From Erythrobacter sp. SCSIO 43205 (lineage in GTDB: Bacteria; Pseudomonadota; Alphaproteobacteria; Sphingomonadales; Sphingomonadaceae): DNA of 64,000 nucleotides. The DNA lies in contig NZ_CP063202.1 of the NCBI RefSeq assembly GCF_019904235.1, forward strand, positions 3,162,001 to 3,226,000, in the 5' to 3' direction. Shown here piece after piece: positions 35,899-45,165 of this stretch. The position numbers and the translations under genes are program-made. The notes under the pieces were generated by a model, which ran no database searches, was not told the origin of the DNA, and saw nothing but the letters and a program-made list of their open reading frames with translations. How positions within the stretch are numbered: position 1 is the first letter of the stretch; each line of letters starts with the position of its first letter.

Positions 35899-37095
35899 TT
35901 AAAGGCCCAAGATCATTTTCGTGATGATGTTGCGCTGGATTTCGTTCGACCCGCCATAGATCGAGGTCTTGCGCATATTGAAATAGGTCGCCGCCGAATG
36001 CTGAGCGTAGTCAGGGCCGATCTGATACTCGTTCGAACCATGATCAGCAATTGAGCCGTACATCGGCGTGCCATAGGAACCCACCGCTTCGAGCGTGAGT
36101 TCGGTCAGGCGTTGCTGAATTTCGGTGCCCTTGATCTTGAGGATCGAGCTTTCTGGCCCCGGGCCTTTACCTGCTTGTTCACCAGCAAGCGTGCGAAGTT
36201 CGGTGATTTCAAGCGCGGCAAGATCAATCTCAAGCTGGCTGACTTTGCGGGCAAAGTCGAAATCTTCAATCAGTGGCTTGCCGTCGAGGGTTTCCGCGGC
36301 AGCAATTTCGCGCAGTTTTTCAACGCCGCGCTTGGAGCGCGCAACACCTGCGATGCCTGAACGCTCATGCGCGAGCAGGAACTTTGCATAGGTCCAACCT
36401 TTGTTTTCCTGACCCACGAGGTTTTCAACCGGCACACGCACATCGGTAAGCCAGGTTTCGTTGACCTCATAGCCGCCGTCAATGAGCTTGATCGGCTTCA
36501 CTTCAACACCCGGCGTTTTCATATCAACGAGGATGAAGGAGATGCCTTCCTGAGGCTTCGCAGCATCGGGATCGGTGCGGCACAGGAAAAAGCCCCAATC
36601 GGCGTGCTGTGCGAGCGTCGTCCAGGTCTTCTGGCCGTTGATCACATAGTGGTCGCCATCGCGCACCGCTGTGGTCTTGAGGCTGGCCAAGTCTGAACCA
36701 GCGCCCGGCTCAGAATAGCCCTGACACCACCAAACGTCGCCCGAAAGAATGCCGGGAAGGTGCTGTTTCTTCTGCTCTTCATTGCCGAAGGTGTAGATCA
36801 CCGGGCCGACCATCGAAACGCCAAACGGCAGAGGCATGAAGGTGCCAACGCGGGCGTTTTCTTCGGACCAGATATAACGCTGCGTCGCGTCCCAGCCCGT
36901 GCCGCCATACTCAACCGGCCATGCGGGCGCAGACCAGCCTTTTTTACCAAGGATCTTGTGCCACGCGGTCATGTCTTCAGGCGACATATCTTCGCGGCTG
37001 CCCATGCCCTCAAGGTGCTTGGGGTGGTTCTCTTCGATGAAGGCGCGCACTTCTTCGCGGAAGGCGTTTTCTTCGGGCGTGAATTCTAGGTTCAT
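35899..37095 (-). CDS. Acyl-CoA dehydrogenase, large (catalytic) subunit of a heteromeric pair
   Basis: 398 residues from the ATG at 37095, which has a GGAGAGAGAG ribosome site. An in-frame upstream TTG extension is rejected. Family landmarks are WCQGYSEPGAGSDLASLKTT (FAD and substrate contact), a middle beta domain with GYEVNETWLTDVRVPVENLV, and the C-terminal YGGSNEIQRNIITKMILG, which holds the FAD adenine loop. It oxidises acyl-CoA to 2-enoyl-CoA and passes electrons to ETF. A TTACGTAAACGT-type palindrome lies 43 bp upstream of the start and may be its operator. Confidence 0.9.
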   Translation of the reverse strand: MNLEFTPEENAFREEVRAFIEENHPKHLEGMGSREDMSPEDMTAWHKILGKKGWSAPAWPVEYGGTGWDATQRYIWSEENARVGTFMPLPFGVSMVGPVIYTFGNEEQKKQHLPGILSGDVWWCQGYSEPGAGSDLASLKTTAVRDGDHYVINGQKTWTTLAQHADWGFFLCRTDPDAAKPQEGISFILVDMKTPGVEVKPIKLIDGGYEVNETWLTDVRVPVENLVGQENKGWTYAKFLLAHERSGIAGVARSKRGVEKLREIAAAETLDGKPLIEDFDFARKVSQLEIDLAALEITELRTLAGEQAGKGPGPESSILKIKGTEIQQRLTELTLEAVGSYGTPMYGSIADHGSNEYQIGPDYAQHSAATYFNMRKTSIYGGSNEIQRNIITKMILGL

Positions 37096-37137
37096 GCTCT
37101 CTCTCCGATTGATCTGGTTGCCGCCCTCCTGCCACAC

Positions 37138-37154
37138 CTTACGTAAACGTCAAG
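37138..37154 (-). promoter_or_regulatory. Candidate LiuR/MerR-type operator upstream of the acyl-CoA dehydrogenase operon
   Basis: Near-palindrome CTTGACGTTTACGTAAG on the minus strand, 43 bp before the start at 37095. TTxACGTxxACGTAA-like sites are described for LiuR, the MerR-family repressor of branched-chain amino acid and acyl-CoA degradation genes in proteobacteria. The assignment rests on sequence resemblance recalled from memory and on context. No regulator gene is in the window. Confidence 0.4.
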
Positions 37155-37372
37155 GGCTGTTTGGTGGCATTTGGGGCGCTGGATATTCGCATCAAAGCAA
37201 CGGTGCAGCGCACCATTTGGATGCACATTACCACATGGCCCGCAAAGCCGTAAGGGAAGCTGGCATCGTCGCTGGCTTTTGGGTGCAAGCCAGCCAGACC
37301 TGAAAATTTTTTGGCCTCCGCCATGCTGGCTTGCTCACTTATGTGCTGGTCCGCAGCCCGGCGAGGATCGAA

Positions 37373-38602
37373 TCAGGCGAACCCGCCCAGTGCATAGAGC
37401 ACGCTGACAATCGCAGCGCTGGTGAAATTGGACAGCGTACCTGCGAGAAGCGATTTCATGCCGAGCGCGGAAATCTCGCCCTTTCGCTCCGGCACAGCTG
37501 CGCCAAGTCCTGCGATGAGGATCGCAAGCCCTGCAAAATTGGCAAAACCGCACATGGCGATGGTCAGCGCCACCTGCCCCTGCACGCTGAAGCTTTCAGC
37601 ATTTGGGGCAAAATTTGCGTAAGCGAGAAATTCGTTGAGCACGATTTTCTGGCCCAGATAAACGCCCGCCTGCGCTGCTTCCTCCCATGGCACACCGATG
37701 ATGTAGGAGACGGGAGCAAAAAGGTAACCGACGAGCAACTCAAGGCTAAGCTCAGGCCAACCAAGAAGGCCGCCAATCCCGCCAAGGATGCCGTTGAGCA
37801 GAGCGATACCGGCGACAAATCCGATCAGCACCGCAATCACGCTGAGCATGATCTGCATCCCCAGGGTCGCGCCATCGGTTGCCGCCTCGATCAGGGTCGA
37901 TGCGTCCGAAAGGCTCGCTGGATTGGTGTTATCGCCCTCCTCAAGGTCGAACGCCTCACCCGTTTCAGGGACGAGCAACCGCCCGAATAAGAGCCCGCCC
38001 GCCGGGGCCATGAAGGCAGCCGTCAGCAGCAGGTCGGAGCGAATACCAAGCGCGGAATAGGCCACCAGAACGGTGCCCGCGACGCTGGAGAGGCCGAGCG
38101 ACATCATCACGAACAATTGCGCGCGCGATATTTTCTTCAAATAAGGCAGGATGGTGAGCGGGCTTTCGGCCATGCCGACAAAGATATTTGCCGCAGCACA
38201 GGTTGACTCCAAACGCGAGGCGCCTGTGATAAAACGCAGCGCGCCGCCGATGATGCGGATCACCCATGTCATCACGCCAATGTGGAACAGCACGCTCATC
38301 ATGGTCGCGATAAAGATGATGATGGGCAGCACCTGAACAGCAAGGATCAGACCTTCGCCCGGATCGGCGAGCGAGCCGAACACAAAGCCAATGCCAGCGT
38401 TGGCGTAGGAAATCGCCTCGACCACGCCGCTGGAAAGGGTTTGCAGGATCGCCTGACCCACGGGCGTGACCAGCGCAAGGATTGCCACTGCGATTTGCAA
38501 GGCCAGCGCGCGGCCTGCGTTGACAAAGTGGATGGCGCCGCGTGCCTCGGAGAAGATCACCCCAAGCGCCAGCATCACGGCAATTCCAGCAAGACCAATC
38601 AG
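37373..38602 (-). CDS. nupC: Concentrative nucleoside transporter (CNT/NupC family)
   Basis: A polytopic protein of about 400-409 residues. It has the CNT signature regions: an N-terminal Nucleos_tra2_N hydrophobic segment, a gate domain (VLPIIIFIATMMSVLFHIGVM), the conserved SxxNIFVGMAESPL-like stretch (AAANIFVGMAESPLTILPYL), and a C-terminal domain (SLLAGTLSNFTSAAIV). It imports nucleosides using a cation gradient. Standard start codons (GTG 38578, ATG 38575) begin in the middle of the first membrane helix. An AGGAG site at 38610-38614 points instead to a CTG at 38602, giving a complete first helix (LIGLAGIAVMLALGVIF). The coordinate used assumes this CTG start. Confidence 0.82.
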   Translation of the reverse strand: MIGLAGIAVMLALGVIFSEARGAIHFVNAGRALALQIAVAILALVTPVGQAILQTLSSGVVEAISYANAGIGFVFGSLADPGEGLILAVQVLPIIIFIATMMSVLFHIGVMTWVIRIIGGALRFITGASRLESTCAAANIFVGMAESPLTILPYLKKISRAQLFVMMSLGLSSVAGTVLVAYSALGIRSDLLLTAAFMAPAGGLLFGRLLVPETGEAFDLEEGDNTNPASLSDASTLIEAATDGATLGMQIMLSVIAVLIGFVAGIALLNGILGGIGGLLGWPELSLELLVGYLFAPVSYIIGVPWEEAAQAGVYLGQKIVLNEFLAYANFAPNAESFSVQGQVALTIAMCGFANFAGLAILIAGLGAAVPERKGEISALGMKSLLAGTLSNFTSAAIVSVLYALGGFA

Positions 38603-38609
38603 CGAACTT

Positions 38610-38614
38610 CTCCT
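38610..38614 (-). promoter_or_regulatory. Shine-Dalgarno suggesting a CTG start for the CNT transporter
   Basis: AGGAG on the minus strand, 7 bases before an in-frame CTG at 38602. No ATG, GTG or TTG occurs in this frame between the site and the GTG at 38578, which is too far away (31 bases) to use it. Confidence 0.5.
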
Positions 38615-38728
38615 TCGGGCGCAGAAGCGGATGCTCTAACGGTGAAGTTTCCAACTTTGCAAGGCGGCGGCCAAACGATTGTAGGGACAAAATGACGAAA
38701 TAAGCGCCCCGCGATTGGCGAGCAGAGG

Positions 38729-39217
38729 TTAACGCAGCACCGCGCTCTTGGCGCTGTCGCCACCGCGAAAGACCAGCGTTTGAGGCGATGTCCCTCCCCC
38801 CACATTGACGCTATTCACCTGCCTCAGCCAAATGTCGGTCAGCACTTGCGCATTGATGGTAAGCTTTGCGCCCACCCCCGGCGATGCGCCCTCCTGAAAA
38901 ACGAGCAGGCTGGCACCTTTAACCTCGGTACCTAGCAGGGTAAGCTCAAGCGGCTTGCCATCTGATGCAATCGCAAAGCGCTCCGCCGCATAGCGCGCAA
39001 AGGCCCGCCTGCTTTCAAGATCGCCCAAAAGGTCGGCAGCTTTCATCCCCTGATGGCGAAGTGCGTGTTCGGCATCGTGCAAGGGGATGGTGTGCACCAC
39101 CTCGATCTGGCCAGTGCGCGGGTTATGCTCAACAGTGGTGATCGCCGCCTTTTGCTGATGCGCAGCCGCCGGGATAGCGAGCATCAAGAGCAGACACGCG
39201 GCGAGCCAACGCAGCAT
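38729..39217 (-). CDS. Exported small protein of unknown function (DUF6702-like)
   Basis: A 162-residue protein with a clear signal peptide (MLRWLAACLLLMLAIPAAAH). The mature part begins with an HQQK-type N-terminus and has VVHTIPLHDAEHAL and LRQVNSVNVG, predicted to be mostly beta strands. The pattern is reminiscent of the DUF6702 family, often found next to M1 metallopeptidases. Here its start codon shares its first base with the end of the M1 peptidase gene (39217), so the two are translationally coupled. It probably acts with the peptidase in the periplasm. No function is known. Confidence 0.7.
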   Translation of the reverse strand: MLRWLAACLLLMLAIPAAAHQQKAAITTVEHNPRTGQIEVVHTIPLHDAEHALRHQGMKAADLLGDLESRRAFARYAAERFAIASDGKPLELTLLGTEVKGASLLVFQEGASPGVGAKLTINAQVLTDIWLRQVNSVNVGGGTSPQTLVFRGGDSAKSAVLR

Positions 39218-41676
39218 TATTCGCCGCCCTCATCTGCCATTTCTTCGTCGGCTTCTTTCGCGCCCTGCTGCACTTCGGCCATCAGGTCGCGCCCGCTGCG
39301 CGAAGTCGGCTCTGGACGCTTGAAAGCTTCCACCCGGCTGTCGATTATGCGGCGTGGATAGTAGTTGTTGTTGAGGTCTGCGTCCGCTGTCTCCCAATCG
39401 GGATCGAGCACGACTTCGACCAATTCCTTCTCGCGCGGATAGACCAGCAGCTTGGAAACCTCGCGCGAATTGCGCCGCCAAATCTCAGCCGGGATCATCA
39501 TGCGCTCGCTTGTGCCATCAGCAAACTTCAGGTCGAGGATGATCGGCATCACCAGCCCGCCAAGGTTGGAGAAGCTCAAAACGTAGTAATTGTTGTCCTC
39601 CTCAACCGCGCGGTCGAACACGCGGCGCTCCCAATCATCGAGCCCTTCGAGGAAGCTTTCATACTTCTTCGTGTCGCGCGGGGTCACGGTGAAACGGTCG
39701 TTCTCATCGTAGAAGTCAGTCACGCCAGGGTTCTCAAGCACCCAGATCGGCAAACCCTGTTCGCGGTTCAGGCGCACGCCGACCTTCTCCGGCTCGTCAG
39801 CCAAACGCTGGCGCGCGCGAGCGAGATCAATGTCGGGGTTCTTGGTATCCATCCGCAGACGGTGGATGGAGTCCAACGAAATATCGACGTGGTCAGTGGT
39901 GTAGAACCAGCCGCGCCAGAACCAGTCGAGATCGGTGCCAGAGGCCTCTTCCATCGTGCGGAAGAAATCTTCGGGCGTTGGTCGCTTGAATTTCCAGCGA
40001 CGCGCATATTCACGCAGCGCAAAGTCAAACCGCTCGCGCCCGATGATGGTGTCGCGAAGGATGTGATAGGCTGCCGACGGCTTACCATAGGCGTTGGGGC
40101 CGATGTTCAGAACGCTGTCCGATTGCGTCATGATCGGCACCTGCTGCGAGGACGTCATATAGGGGATGAGATCGCGCGGCAGGCTGCGGGTCCATTGGAT
40201 GTCGGGGTCCCACTCATATCCCGCAACACTGTCGAGGAAGGAGTTGATCCCTTCATCCATCCACGTCCATTGGCGTTCGTCCGAGTTCACCACCATCGGG
40301 AAATAGATGTGGCCGATCTCGTGGATGACGACGCCGATGAGGAAGATCTTCTCGCTTTCCGAGTAGGTGCGCGTGCCATCGTCCTGCAAAGTCGTGCGCG
40401 GCCCGTTGAAGGTGATCATGGGATATTCCATCCCGCCAACAGGACCGTTCACGCTTTGCGCGGTCGGATATGGGTAATCGAAGGAATAGCGCGAATAGAC
40501 CTTCATCGTGTGGACCACCGCAGCGGTCGAATATTTGCGCCAAAGCTCCCCGCCCTCTTTGGGCCAGAAGGACATGGCCATCACGGTTTCGTTTTCGGCA
40601 CCAGGCTGCTTGTGCGCCTGCGCGTCCCAGATGAACTTGCGGCTCGTCGCCCAGGCAAAATCGCGCACCTTTTGCGCAGTAAAGCGCCAGGTTTTGGTGC
40701 CCGTAGGGTTAGAGCTTTCGTTCGCAAGCGCCTCTTCGGGCGTGACGATGAACATGGGCTCATCGGTCTTGTTGCGCGCTTGCGCAAGACGTTGACGCTG
40801 GGTCGCGGTCAGAACGCTTGTGGGGTTCGCAAGGACACCGGTTGAAGAGACGATGTGGTCGTTCGGCACCGTCATCGAGACATCATAGTCGCCAAATTCG
40901 AGGGTAAACTCGCCGCGGCCAAGGAATTCCTTATTGTGCCAGCCTTCGTAGTCCGAATAGGCAACGAGCCGTGGGAACCACTGGGCAAACAGGAAAAGGT
41001 CATTGCCCCCCTCGCGATCATCATCAGGGAAGTGCTCATAGCCCGAACGCGCAAAGATCACGTTCTCTTCAACGATGTTGTAGGCCCAGTCGATGTTGAA
41101 GCTCACGCTTTGACCGGGGCGCAGAGGCGTTGGCAAGTCGATGCGCATGAGCGTGCCGACAATCGTGTGATCAAGCGCGCGCCCGCTGGTCAGCTGCACG
41201 CGGCTAATGTCATAGCCGTAAGTGTTGTCGGCCATGGCCTGCTGGCGGCGTAGCTCTTCCAGAGAGAGGCGCGCAGGGTCATCGCCGCGCCCCATGGACC
41301 GCGCCGGGCCACGGCGACCCGGACCACCAAAAGTATCGGTGAGTTCTGCCATGGAGTCCGTGCGGAAACGGTTCTGGTCAAGCTGCATCCAGATCCACGG
41401 CAGAGTGTCAGGCGACTTGTTTGTATAGGTGATCGTCGCGCGCGCGGTCAGACGGCGGCGGTCTTCGTCCAGCGTCGCATTGATCCGGTAGTCGGCTTCC
41501 TGCTGCCAATATTGGTGCCCCGGTGCCCCGCTCGCATTGCGATAGACATTAGGGTCGCGCAGCACTTCGTCCAACTGGCGAAACTTGTCTTCAAAATCGC
41601 CCTTGGTCTGCTGGATTCCTTGCGCAAGAGCAGGAGAAGAAATCAGGAGGGCAAGCAACAAAGTAAGAAGACGCAA
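39217..41676 (-). CDS. M1 family zinc metallopeptidase, exported
   Basis: An 819-residue peptidase with a signal peptide (MRLLTLLLALLISSPALA). The N-terminal beta domain (about 50-320) is typical of gluzincin aminopeptidases. The zinc site is HEIGH at about 451-455, with the third ligand Glu in MDEG at about 474. An aminopeptidase exopeptidase loop GPVGGMEYP (matching GxMEN-like) lies at about 414-422. An Asp-rich region and a beta-sheet domain finish the protein. It is probably a periplasmic aminopeptidase. It shares one base with the following DUF6702-like gene. Confidence 0.92.
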   Translation of the reverse strand: MRLLTLLLALLISSPALAQGIQQTKGDFEDKFRQLDEVLRDPNVYRNASGAPGHQYWQQEADYRINATLDEDRRRLTARATITYTNKSPDTLPWIWMQLDQNRFRTDSMAELTDTFGGPGRRGPARSMGRGDDPARLSLEELRRQQAMADNTYGYDISRVQLTSGRALDHTIVGTLMRIDLPTPLRPGQSVSFNIDWAYNIVEENVIFARSGYEHFPDDDREGGNDLFLFAQWFPRLVAYSDYEGWHNKEFLGRGEFTLEFGDYDVSMTVPNDHIVSSTGVLANPTSVLTATQRQRLAQARNKTDEPMFIVTPEEALANESSNPTGTKTWRFTAQKVRDFAWATSRKFIWDAQAHKQPGAENETVMAMSFWPKEGGELWRKYSTAAVVHTMKVYSRYSFDYPYPTAQSVNGPVGGMEYPMITFNGPRTTLQDDGTRTYSESEKIFLIGVVIHEIGHIYFPMVVNSDERQWTWMDEGINSFLDSVAGYEWDPDIQWTRSLPRDLIPYMTSSQQVPIMTQSDSVLNIGPNAYGKPSAAYHILRDTIIGRERFDFALREYARRWKFKRPTPEDFFRTMEEASGTDLDWFWRGWFYTTDHVDISLDSIHRLRMDTKNPDIDLARARQRLADEPEKVGVRLNREQGLPIWVLENPGVTDFYDENDRFTVTPRDTKKYESFLEGLDDWERRVFDRAVEEDNNYYVLSFSNLGGLVMPIILDLKFADGTSERMMIPAEIWRRNSREVSKLLVYPREKELVEVVLDPDWETADADLNNNYYPRRIIDSRVEAFKRPEPTSRSGRDLMAEVQQGAKEADEEMADEGGE

Positions 41677-41733
41677 GAGAGATATCCTATCGTTTTCGAG
41701 TCAGCGATTTAGGCGGGTACATGGTTCGCCGCG

Positions 41734-42885
41734 CTATCGCAATTCCTCGGCCAACCGTTCCATAAAGCGGCATCCTTGCTCCAGCTGATCGATCGCAATC
41801 CACTCATCGGGCTGGTGCGCCTGCTCGATCGAGCCGGGGCCGCAGATGACAGTGGGGAAGCCGCCTTGCTGAAACTGCCCCGCTTCTGCGGCATAGGACA
41901 CCTTGGAGGGCGGCGAGTTTTCTCCTGTCAGGCTTTGCACAAAGGCAATCGCATCCTCGCTCCCCGCATCTGAGAGCGGCGGGGCATCGGCGATCTTGGT
42001 GAAGGTGACCCCCGCTTGGGCAAAGCGCTCAGAAAGCTCTATGTCAAGCGCCTCGCAGCGGGCTTTGAAAGGCGCGAGAAGCTCTTCGGTCACATAGCCC
42101 GGCGGACAGCGCAGGTCGAACTGGAACTCAGCGTGCCCTGCAAGAATGTTCCCTGCCTCGCCGCCGTTCATCAGGCCAATGGTAAGCGTCGGGTAAGGCG
42201 GATCAAAACCGCTGTCGGGATCGGCATTGGCCTTGAGCGTGCGCGAAAGCTCGATGAGCGAGTGCATCAGGTCGATCGCGTGCTCATTGGCGGAAATCCC
42301 GTGATTGACGAGGGAGGAATGCGCCTCTGCCCCGCGCACCTCGACCTTGAAGACGCTGATACCTTTGTGCGCTGTCACCAGCTTCATCAGCGTCGGTTCG
42401 CCGATAATCGCCAGGCGCGGCGCGGGGACACGCACCTTCATCTCCTCGATCATCGCAGGCGCGCCAAGACAGCCGACTTCCTCGTCATAGCTGATCGCGA
42501 GATGGATCGGCTTGGAGCCGTTCACGAAGGCGGGCACATAGGCGAGGGTGAGCGCGATAAAGCTTTTCATATCGGACGTGCCGCGCCCATAGAGCTTGCC
42601 GTCTTTCTCCACCGTTACGAAGGGGTCGCTCGACCAGTCCTGCCCGTCGACCGGCACCACATCGGTGTGGCCCGACATGATCACTCCGCCCTCTACCGCC
42701 GGGCCGATGGTGGCGAAAAGATTGGACTTGTTGCCTTCCTGATTAGCGACCCGAGTGGCGGTGACGCCGTGCTCGGCAAGGTAGGCCTCGACCCATTCGA
42801 TAAGCGCAAGATTAGAGTTTCGCGAAGTCGTGTCGAAAGCGATCAACTGGTCAAGGATCGCGCGGGCCGTGGTGAGATTGGTCAT
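41734..42885 (-). CDS. argE: Acetylornithine deacetylase (M20 family)
   Basis: 383 residues from the ATG at 42885 (MTNLTTARAILDQLIAFDTT). A longer frame exists upstream but its first 59 codons do not resemble the family. Metal-binding and catalytic motifs of M20A enzymes are present: MSGHTDVVPVDGQDW (His and Asp), YGRGTSDMKSF (bridging Asp), and SYDEEVGCLGAP (catalytic Glu-Glu). A C-terminal His (GSIEQAHQPDEW) completes the site. The length and GTSDMKS segment match ArgE, which hydrolyses N-acetylornithine in arginine synthesis. It appears monocistronic. A related deacylase role is possible. Confidence 0.87.
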   Translation of the reverse strand: MTNLTTARAILDQLIAFDTTSRNSNLALIEWVEAYLAEHGVTATRVANQEGNKSNLFATIGPAVEGGVIMSGHTDVVPVDGQDWSSDPFVTVEKDGKLYGRGTSDMKSFIALTLAYVPAFVNGSKPIHLAISYDEEVGCLGAPAMIEEMKVRVPAPRLAIIGEPTLMKLVTAHKGISVFKVEVRGAEAHSSLVNHGISANEHAIDLMHSLIELSRTLKANADPDSGFDPPYPTLTIGLMNGGEAGNILAGHAEFQFDLRCPPGYVTEELLAPFKARCEALDIELSERFAQAGVTFTKIADAPPLSDAGSEDAIAFVQSLTGENSPPSKVSYAAEAGQFQQGGFPTVICGPGSIEQAHQPDEWIAIDQLEQGCRFMERLAEELR

Positions 42886-43556
42886 GCAAGCCCGCTTAGC
42901 GAGAAATCTGGAGCGGGTGAAGGGAATCCAAGAGGCCAGGTAAGCAGCTGAGCTTATTCGATTTTCCAAAACCTGAGAAATAAAAGGTCCCCAATCTGGC
43001 CCCCACCTGCCTGCGCTTCTCTGGAAAAACCCGGGGCTGCGAGGGACGGCTACGCCCGACACCGCACTTCGTAATTAGCCTGCGAGCTGTCGGTTGTCAC
43101 CGGCAAGATTGGCAACTCGAATGTGAGTAGAGCGCGACTTTCAGAGACAACGGTTATAAGAATCCCGTGGATCGCAAGCAACTCGTGCTTCGACCGAAAA
43201 TATTCATCCAATTTCAGAATTTTATGAAACCATGAGTTTTCTGCGGCTCGGCGCAAACCCGCTCTACTCGTAGACGGGTTGATTCCGCCCAAAACGCTAT
43301 TTTAGATTGTTCCCCGTCCCTCCAAGGGTCGAGATCGCTGTCGCGGGCACAGGATCGTGCTTGAGATAGACCTCACTTGGCCGATCCACCCGGCCACGCT
43401 CGGACTACCTCCATCCACTCACTAAGCAATCTCCCCAAGGCATTATGCAAGCCGACCTTGTGCCTCTTTAACTAAAGAACAAATAGCTCGGCGCGTCTGC
43501 GCGCGCGGCCTGAGATATTTGTACCTTATGCACCATGCCCCTAGGAACTCGAACCG
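42886..43556. other. Gene-poor region
   Basis: About 670 bp with no gene I can support. An 80-codon open frame on the minus strand (43050-43292) has no recognisable motif, no good ribosome site, and base composition unlike neighbouring coding sequence. I looked for tRNA-like cloverleaves and for repeats and found none. The promoter of the following chemoreceptor gene must lie near its 43557 start. Composition is more AT-rich than the flanking genes, as for an old insertion scar. Confidence 0.5.
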
Positions 43557-44999
43557 ATGAGCACTCTTCAAGAGAGAATTGATTTTTATGGTTTTGACCG
43601 CGTCACACCAAAGGCGCGCAAAGGTGTCAGCAAGGCTCTCAACCGTGCGATGGATAAGGCGTTGGACGCGTTTTACGACACAATTGCCAACAATCCCGAT
43701 CTGGGCGCTTATTTCGACGACGCGAGCAGCTTGAAAAGAGCAAGAGGCCTTCAGGAAGATCACTGGACTGCGGTTTTCCGCGACGGCGTCGATGAACGGT
43801 TTGAAAAACGCGCACTTCATGTGGGAGCGGTTCACGCCAGAATCGGCCTTCCCCCACGTTGGTATCTGGGCTCTTATTCGCAAATCCTCGAACGGCTGAT
43901 CGAGGAGATCGTCGCCCCCGGTGGACGAAAATTGCTACCCGGTTCAAGAGCAAAAGCCGACGAGGTCAACGCACTTGTCAAAGTGGCTCTGCTCGACATC
44001 AATTTTGCGCTTTCGGCCTATTTTAACGAGATGGAAAAAACGCGCGCTGTCGTGGTGGAAAGTTTGGGAGATGCTCTGGAGAAAGTCGCCGAAGGCGATC
44101 TGACAGTATCTTTGTCGGGGCTTCCCGACGAATTTGCCAAGGTTGAGGAAGATTTCAATCGAGCAATCGGCTCGCTCAGCCAAACTGTCACTGCCGTTGT
44201 CTCAGGTGTGGAGACGATGACCACCGGGTCAAGCGAAATCCAGCACGCATCCAACGATCTCGCTCGCCGGACCGAAGAACAGGCTGCCAATCTTGAAGAA
44301 ACCGCCGCTGCGGTCGCGCAAAGCACGCAAAGAGTGCAGGAGGCGGCCAAGACCACAGACACGGCGCTTGAAACAATATCTTCTACGAGCAGCACCGCAA
44401 AGGATGGCGCACAGGTCGTCTCCGAAGCTGTAGCAGCGATGGACGAAATCGAGAAGTCTTCTGCCGAAATCAACAATATCATTTCTGTCATTGAATCAAT
44501 TGCGTTTCAGACCAATCTTCTCGCACTCAATGCGGGCGTTGAAGCGGCGCGCGCGGGCGAGACGGGCAAAGGCTTTGCGGTTGTTGCAAGCGAGGTCAGA
44601 GCTCTTGCGCAGCGTTGCGGTGAGGCAGCAGATGAGATCAAGAACCTCATTTCTTCGAGTAACAAGCAGGTGTCATCTGGCGTGGACCTGGTGAAACGCA
44701 GCGGCGAAGCGTTTTCGGCGATTGTGTCGGGCGTGGATGAATTGCAAGTGGCCATTCGCAGCATCGCGGAATCGACCAACTCACAAGCTGCAAGCCTTTC
44801 GCAAATCAATAGCGTGGTGGCCGATCTTGATCGCTCAACCCAACAAAACGCGGCCATGGCAGAACAATCCAATGCGGCAGCCACCAATCTCGCGCACGAA
44901 GCGACCGTGTTAGGGAACACAATGTCTTACTTCAGCACCCACTCAAGTGTCGAACGCGGACTTCAAACCGCGCACCCGGCTCAGCAAATTGCCGCTTAA
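43557..44999 (+). CDS. Soluble globin-coupled chemoreceptor (HemAT/protoglobin type)
   Basis: A 480-residue methyl-accepting protein without a membrane helix. Residues 1 to about 165 form a protoglobin-like sensor. The segment [20 protein letters not shown] contains H93, which aligns with the proximal haem His of HemAT (the IHxRIGL pattern). A short linker leads to the signalling hairpin with its conserved tip ([20 protein letters not shown], about residues 313-332). Such receptors sense O2 (or NO/CO) through haem b and control swimming. The C-terminus lacks the CheR pentapeptide found in the other receptor at 15113-17128. No che genes are nearby. Confidence 0.9.
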   Translation: MSTLQERIDFYGFDRVTPKARKGVSKALNRAMDKALDAFYDTIANNPDLGAYFDDASSLKRARGLQEDHWTAVFRDGVDERFEKRALHVGAVHARIGLPPRWYLGSYSQILERLIEEIVAPGGRKLLPGSRAKADEVNALVKVALLDINFALSAYFNEMEKTRAVVVESLGDALEKVAEGDLTVSLSGLPDEFAKVEEDFNRAIGSLSQTVTAVVSGVETMTTGSSEIQHASNDLARRTEEQAANLEETAAAVAQSTQRVQEAAKTTDTALETISSTSSTAKDGAQVVSEAVAAMDEIEKSSAEINNIISVIESIAFQTNLLALNAGVEAARAGETGKGFAVVASEVRALAQRCGEAADEIKNLISSSNKQVSSGVDLVKRSGEAFSAIVSGVDELQVAIRSIAESTNSQAASLSQINSVVADLDRSTQQNAAMAEQSNAAATNLAHEATVLGNTMSYFSTHSSVERGLQTAHPAQQIAA

Positions 45000-45028
45000 A
45001 GGGGGGAAGGTTCCAAACTGAACCCTCA

Positions 45029-45044
45029 TGCTTTTGCAAAAGCA
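45029..45044. promoter_or_regulatory. Perfect 16-bp palindrome upstream of mmsA
   Basis: TGCTTTTGCAAAAGCA is an exact inverted repeat, 122 bp before the mmsA start and 30 bp after the chemoreceptor stop. It may be an operator for the valine operon or part of a weak terminator for the upstream gene. It is followed by no U-run on the plus strand, so an operator is the better guess. Confidence 0.45.
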
Positions 45045-45165
45045 ACTTCTTTACCCAAAAGGGCTGTAAAACAACCGCTTCGCACAATAGGCTCTCACCC
45101 GTCTTGCACATTGGCGCAACCCTCGTCATGTCCGCACGCAAAGGACAAGAGAGAGAGAGGCACCC

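Noticed and set aside
42886..43556. tRNA gene or attachment site
   Set aside because: No cloverleaf-compatible arms, no CCA-adjacent T-loop consensus and no flanking direct repeat were found.
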